From Pseudomonadota bacterium (GTDB lineage: Bacteria > Pseudomonadota > Alphaproteobacteria > Rs-D84): DNA of 43,442 nucleotides. Positions 39,781-43,442 of the stretch are shown here, one piece after another. The stretch lies in the NCBI GenBank assembly GCA_023402015.1, contig JAEXCU010000003.1, positions 1 through 43,442 on the forward strand, read 5' to 3'. Under the pieces are notes generated by a model. It made no database searches and was not told the origin of the DNA. It saw only the letters and a list, made by a program, of their open reading frames with translations. The position numbers and the translations under genes were made by a program. Each line of letters opens with the position of its first letter. Positions within the stretch are counted from its first letter, which is position 1.

Positions 39781-40893
39781 TTATTTATTGGTCAGTTGCA
39801 ATTCAATGCGGCGATTCTTTTGCAGACTGGCCGCATCATTGCCCAGTTCAACCGGGTGCATTTCCCCAAAACCACTGGGGACCAAACGACGTTTGGATAC
39901 GCCATCACGGACCAGTTCGTTTGTAACGGCCGTTGCACGCAACAATGACAATTCTGTGTTGTTTTTGTATCCACGTGTGCCCGGAACAACTTTCTTTTTA
40001 TCAGTGTGGCCATCAACACGGATTATCCAATCAACATCGGATGGAATTTTGCTTTCCAAATCCTTGATCACATTCGCGATTAAACGTAATTGATTTTTAC
40101 CCTCAGGCGACAGGGTGTATTGACCACTGGAAAACAAAATATCACTGGACACAATGAAACGGTCGCCGTCTTGTTGGATTGTTGTACGATCGCCCAGGGC
40201 GGTTTTTATTGCCTTGTAAAAATCAGATTGATATTGTGCCACCTGATTCAGTTCGGCAACTTTGTCAGCCAGTGCCTTGTTCAAACGTGCAGACATTTCC
40301 ACGTACTGGATTTCCTGGGCGTGGGATTTTGCCTCGGCTGCGTCCAGGGCGGCTTGCAGATTTGCCAATTGTTCAGATAATGATGCGCGCTGTTCATCCA
40401 TTTGGGTTTGCAATTCGCGACGCTGTTGTTCCAATTCAGCGGTCTTTTCTTTATTTAATGTCGCTTGATTTAATTGGTTGGTTAATTCAGCAACCTGGCG
40501 CTGCATATCTAAACCCTGGGCCTGTAATTCAGAAACCTTGGATTCATACTGACTGATTAATTCATCAACACTTAAATCCACCGATTCCAATTCCGTGGCC
40601 AGTTCTTGGTTATTATTTTGCAGATTTTGCAATTCGGCGCGCGCCAGTATCAACAGACGTTTTGCTTCTTCTTCATCGGCGGTCATTTGCTGAATCTTTT
40701 GCGCCTGGGCGGTGGTGGTTTCTTTTAATTCCGCAACGGTTTTTGCGCCGGTACTTTTGTTAAAAACACTGGTTGTGGTCCACAGGAACACAAAAACAAT
40801 TAACAAAAATATCAGAATAATCACCAGGTTGGAAAATAAATCCACGAAACCTGGCCATGTGTTTGTCTTTTCACGAAAACGAATATTCAGCAT
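39781..40893 (-). CDS. MotB/OmpA-like peptidoglycan-binding protein with long coiled coil
   Basis: The protein has 370 aa. One TM segment near the N-terminus (about 16-43, WPGFVDLFSNLVIILIFLLI) carries an Asp in FVD, placed like the proton-path Asp of MotB. A long coiled coil (about 55-215) is followed by an OmpA domain (about 240-368) with DILFSSGQYTLSPEGKNQL, RVDGHTDKKK, LSLLRATAVTNEL and KNRRIELQL. It binds peptidoglycan and is paired with the MotA/TolQ/ExbB-like gene 29 nt upstream. Together they look like an ion-driven motor or energy transducer of the envelope, a pair commonly found in non-flagellar alphaproteobacterial loci. No flagellar genes are in the window. Confidence 0.88.
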   Translation of the reverse strand: MLNIRFREKTNTWPGFVDLFSNLVIILIFLLIVFVFLWTTTSVFNKSTGAKTVAELKETTTAQAQKIQQMTADEEEAKRLLILARAELQNLQNNNQELATELESVDLSVDELISQYESKVSELQAQGLDMQRQVAELTNQLNQATLNKEKTAELEQQRRELQTQMDEQRASLSEQLANLQAALDAAEAKSHAQEIQYVEMSARLNKALADKVAELNQVAQYQSDFYKAIKTALGDRTTIQQDGDRFIVSSDILFSSGQYTLSPEGKNQLRLIANVIKDLESKIPSDVDWIIRVDGHTDKKKVVPGTRGYKNNTELSLLRATAVTNELVRDGVSKRRLVPSGFGEMHPVELGNDAASLQKNRRIELQLTNK

Positions 40894-40922
40894 TTTTTCT
40901 CTCTCTCGTTATTAATATTAAT

Positions 40923-41702
40923 TTACTGATTCAGTTCGGATACAGTTCGTTGCAGATGTTTCACACTGTGGTTTAAATCACGTGCGGCGGCATCAATTTT
41001 TGGTAAAAACGATGTTAATTCCGAACCATCAGAAATATGTGTATGTGCGGAAAAATAATCTTCCAGTTCGCGGAAAATCGCATTTTGCGCCAATTGCACC
41101 TGCAACGACAGGAATCCGATTGTCAAACTGCCCGCCAGACCCATCAGTGAACTGGTAAATGCGGTCGCCATCCCAGACAGTGGTTGGGACAAACCCTGTT
41201 GCATTGCAACCAATACGGATTCATCAGAAAAATCCAAACCACCAATTAATTCTGCAAATCCGCCAACCGTTAAAATCAATCCCCAAAATGTTCCCAACAG
41301 ACCCAGGAATATTAATGTATTTGTAATGTATCGCATGGATTCGCGCGTATCTTCAAACCGCATTAAAATCATATCCAACAATCCCTGTAATGTTGTGGCA
41401 GATATGCTGGTTGGATGGGTGCGCAACATTAATGCAACCGGCCGCAGTATACGCGGGGGCAGGGGGGCATTCTTTTTTCCCTGGAAATACGCACGCATCC
41501 ATTTGTATTCGGGTAATAATTTGAACATTTCAACAAAGCACAACCCAATGCCAAACAATGATGCGCCAATAATAATTCCATTCAGATAAATATTTGCCGT
41601 TGCAACGCGCATAAATTGCACATGAAACAAAATTAATCCCACCGCCAGCAATGCGATAAAAAGTGCCATTCTGTTAAGATTTCTGTGGAACTGATTTGTC
41701 AT
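40923..41702 (-). CDS. MotA/TolQ/ExbB-family proton-channel protein
   Basis: The protein has 259 aa. It has four TM segments (about 10-30, 38-60, 128-150 and 175-202) with the family core TNTLIFLGLLGTFWGLILTV and QPLSGMATAFTSSLMGLAGS. A short C-terminal amphipathic tail follows (about 205-259), so it is smaller than flagellar MotA. It is the stator-type partner of the downstream MotB/OmpA-like protein. A promoter TTGACT/TAATAT lies at 41723-41752, and AAGAGAGA precedes the ATG. It is a likely inner-membrane ion channel powering an envelope process. Confidence 0.88.
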   Translation of the reverse strand: MTNQFHRNLNRMALFIALLAVGLILFHVQFMRVATANIYLNGIIIGASLFGIGLCFVEMFKLLPEYKWMRAYFQGKKNAPLPPRILRPVALMLRTHPTSISATTLQGLLDMILMRFEDTRESMRYITNTLIFLGLLGTFWGLILTVGGFAELIGGLDFSDESVLVAMQQGLSQPLSGMATAFTSSLMGLAGSLTIGFLSLQVQLAQNAIFRELEDYFSAHTHISDGSELTSFLPKIDAAARDLNHSVKHLQRTVSELNQ

Positions 41703-41722
41703 ATAATCTCTCTTATAAATAA

Positions 41723-41752
41723 ATATTAGTAGATTTTACCGAATCAAGTCAA
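41723..41752 (-). promoter_or_regulatory. promoter of the MotA-like/MotB-like operon
   Basis: Minus-strand TTGACT (41747-41752), 18 bp, TAATAT (41723-41728). The leader is about 15 nt. Confidence 0.5.
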
Positions 41753-41787
41753 CAAGAGATTACAGGATTTAATTTATTGCGCGCGTT

Positions 41788-41818
41788 TTATATCCGGGCA
41801 CACGACATGCGCCCGGAC
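41788..41818 (-). terminator. terminator-like hairpin of the 41842-43236 gene
   Basis: TCCGGGCGCA...TGTGCCCGGA on the minus strand followed by TATAAAA. The T run is poor, so it may be only partial. Confidence 0.45.
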
Positions 41819-41841
41819 GCAATCCGTACGGCATTATCCGA

Positions 41842-43236
41842 TTATTCAGATTTGATTTCACAGTTGGGTATTTGGTTTATGTCTTCATCACCAAATGCAA
41901 TATAAAAAACCACGCGACGTTCCAGTGCCTTGGCCTGGGGCGTGGTGCCAACCGCGCATTCGGCCCCCGCGTCGCGTACGGTTATTGGGTTTTTATCCAG
42001 TTCGGCCCAGTGCAAAGAAACATAATCCCGGACCGCATTGCCGCGGGCTACGCTTAATTCTTTATTGGTGCAAATTTTTTGTTGGCGGCATAGTGGCGCG
42101 GTTTGTTTAATCCGGTCGCGGTCGGTATGTGCAACCAACAGAATCCTGAATGTATCATCATCTGTGGTTTCTTGTTTTAACTGGGTAATCGTTTCGTCCA
42201 GTTTTGTTGTCCCGGCCTTGATTGTGTATTTCCCGCTGTCAAATAATGATGCGTCGTACAAAGTAATCAGCGGTTTTGGTGTTTTATCTGATGTCTTTGC
42301 CGGTTCCCGGGTCGGGTCGGCGGTTGGTTCTGCCGTTGTCTGTTGTTGCGGGGGTATTGTGGGGGTGCCGGATTCGGTTTCTGGGACCGCGGTCGTTTCG
42401 GCAACGTCGTCCTTGATTGGTTCCTGTTCTGGATTTTGGGTGGCATCTTGTTTGGATGCGTCTTCCACCGGGGTCAGTTTTTCGCGTATTTTTTGACGCC
42501 GGGCGTCATATTTGGCGATAATTTCATCGCTTTTGTTTTGCTTTTTCTGGCCAGAATTAACGGCCAGGTTTGCAATCAGTGAACCGGCCGCGCCAATACC
42601 CGCAACGGTTGCGCCGGTTTTTAATTTTGATGCGGTGTCTGATTTTTGTTTGGCCCATTCGGCGGCATCGGCACTGGTTTCGTCCATTAATGCACGCGCC
42701 ACGGATGTGTATGCACCGTCAGTTTTACCCAAAGATACGTTGTCGTACAGGCCGGTCGTTGCCTGGTCCAGGATAACATCGCTTTCTATGCCGGGGGCCA
42801 ATCCCAGGGATTCTTTGCGTTGTTTTAAATCCGCGGCCAATGCCATATATTCTTGGCGCAATTTCATCAGGGCATTTCCACCGGGCAATTGGATATTTGT
42901 TTCACCACCGGTAATATTTATGCCTTGGCCAAAATCGCATTTAAATGTTGCCAGATATGCGGCCATATCACGTTCGGCATCTTCGTCTGCATTTTGTTCG
43001 GCCATGGCGGATGCCAATTGCATACCACCGATTCCGGTTGCGCCAATACCTGCGGCACCAATTAATTTGTTGGCGGTGGATTGTTCTTTGTCCTTCATTG
43101 CCTGGGCATTGTCGCGCAGTTCTGCGATTTTTTCATTGGATAATTCCTGCTTATCGGGGGCACCGGGTGTGTTTGTGGTCGCCAGTGAAATATTTGGCAA
43201 AATTACCAGAAACATTATATATGCAATTTTTTTCAT
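41842..43236 (-). CDS. exported OmpA-domain protein sharing near-identical blocks with the 4691-7120 product
   Basis: The protein has 464 aa and starts at ATG 43236; the in-frame ATG 43281 lies inside the leader terminator and is not used. The signal peptide MKKIAYIMFLVILPNISLA is followed by residues about 33-238, which contain two glycine-rich hydrophobic segments (LIGAAGIGATGIGGMQLASA and GATVAGIGAAGSLIANLAVN). These are near-identical to the OmpA-mosaic protein at 4691-7120, with a diverged middle. A Thr/Pro/Glu-rich linker (about 255-315) leads to a C-terminal OmpA-like domain (about 320-455) with LVAHTDRDR and ELSVARGNAVRDY, which is diverged and has extra Cys. It lacks the CarboxypepD-reg domain and Cys modules of its relative. 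It is controlled by leader E. Confidence 0.83.
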   Translation of the reverse strand: MKKIAYIMFLVILPNISLATTNTPGAPDKQELSNEKIAELRDNAQAMKDKEQSTANKLIGAAGIGATGIGGMQLASAMAEQNADEDAERDMAAYLATFKCDFGQGINITGGETNIQLPGGNALMKLRQEYMALAADLKQRKESLGLAPGIESDVILDQATTGLYDNVSLGKTDGAYTSVARALMDETSADAAEWAKQKSDTASKLKTGATVAGIGAAGSLIANLAVNSGQKKQNKSDEIIAKYDARRQKIREKLTPVEDASKQDATQNPEQEPIKDDVAETTAVPETESGTPTIPPQQQTTAEPTADPTREPAKTSDKTPKPLITLYDASLFDSGKYTIKAGTTKLDETITQLKQETTDDDTFRILLVAHTDRDRIKQTAPLCRQQKICTNKELSVARGNAVRDYVSLHWAELDKNPITVRDAGAECAVGTTPQAKALERRVVFYIAFGDEDINQIPNCEIKSE

Positions 43237-43263
43237 TTTCCCCCCCGTTGTTTCGGTGTTTAC

Positions 43264-43380
43264 GAATAAAAAACCACCCAAAAATTCAGGTGGTCAGGAG
43301 GTTCAAGACAATCACTACGAATTGTGTGCTTATTGTTAATATTCACACCCTCCTGACCGTGGGCCAGGAGATGTTTTTCG
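43264..43380 (-). ncRNA. type II structured leader RNA E (putative attenuator of the 41842-43236 gene)
   Basis: Read on the minus strand: CTCCTG, a central GTCAGGAGG, a GTGT...CACA hairpin with GAATATTAACAATAA in its loop, CAAT...ATTG, CCTCCTGAC, then ACCACC...GGTGGT with TTTTTT. It ends about 28 nt before the ATG. The central segment can pair with CTCCTG upstream or over 9 bp with CCTCCTGAC downstream. The architecture equals leader D and the type I leaders, but every base of the switch helices differs from type I while complementarity is kept. TTTAGTATTA at its 5' side, also in leader D, probably contains the -10. Confidence 0.7.
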
Positions 43381-43390
43381 TCGTAATACT

Positions 43391-43413
43391 AAAAACGGCG
43401 CAAAATGCGCGCC
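43391..43413 (-). terminator. terminator of a gene beyond the right edge
   Basis: Minus-strand GGCGC-gcatttt-GCGCC followed by GTTTTT, immediately upstream of leader E. No part of the upstream gene is recognisable in 43414-43442. Confidence 0.6.
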
Positions 43414-43442
43414 ACAAGCATGTATTCCGACGCGTAGCGACG

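Noticed and set aside
39781..41702. Zorya-type defence (ZorAB)
   Set aside because: The MotA-like protein lacks the long cytosolic tail of ZorA, and no ZorC/ZorD or ZorE gene is adjacent.
1..43442. CRISPR arrays, IS transposases, prophage genes
   Set aside because: No regularly spaced short repeats and no transposase, integrase or phage structural genes are seen in the window.

Overview
This window most likely comes from an uncultivated, host-associated (probably gut) alphaproteobacterium. The housekeeping genes (triose-phosphate isomerase, GrpE, a PpiD-type periplasmic chaperone, IF-1, MscS, a MotA/OmpA-type envelope pair) are proteobacterial. Autotransporter barrels and many signal peptides show a Gram-negative envelope. 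A choloylglycine-hydrolase-family enzyme and a Bacteroidota-like carboxypeptidase-regulatory domain suggest gut life. The taxonomic placement is an inference.

Layout. At the left edge (1-137) is a 5'-truncated relative of the large Cys-rich protein at 33023-35482. It is followed by a two-TM membrane protein and a 699-aa Cys-rich exported protein. Positions 3448-4690 are gene-free and full of palindromic repeats. A minus-strand operon (9803 to 4691) encodes three exported Cys-rich proteins, the last ending in an OmpA domain. A coiled-coil membrane protein, an ankyrin/subtilase-like autotransporter and a small cytosolic protein follow. A housekeeping patch holds grpE, tpiA and a ppiD-like gene. 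Positions 17900-27600 carry small Cys-rich secreted proteins, a DUF1015 protein, a choloylglycine-hydrolase-family enzyme, tRNA-Gln(CUG), a possible ncRNA and a Pmp-like autotransporter. Positions 27650-35500 hold three very large Cys-rich exported proteins around infA. The right part holds MscS, a BOF-domain protein, another secreted Cys-rich protein, a GT9-DUF4254 fusion, a MotA-like/OmpA-like pair and a second OmpA protein that shares near-identical blocks with the first.

The most interesting signal is a family of six structured leader RNAs of about 115-255 nt: four of type I (17960-18195, 22617-22870, 26056-26292 and orphan 4109-4340) and two of type II (19484-19656 and 43264-43380). Each has three mutually complementary segments that can form two alternative helices, and each ends in a GC hairpin with a U-rich tract. 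The sequences of these helices change between copies while complementarity is kept. Five of the six lie about 25-80 nt upstream of a gene for an exported protein. I interpret them as cis-acting transcription attenuators controlling a surface-protein regulon. I do not recognise them as any known riboswitch class. The small secreted proteins also share a C-terminal signature (DCYxPxGT...D..G.[FY].YT..C).

Promoters are regular (TTGnnn, 16-18 bp, TAnnnT). At least two genes appear to start transcription at their ATG and lack a Shine-Dalgarno sequence.
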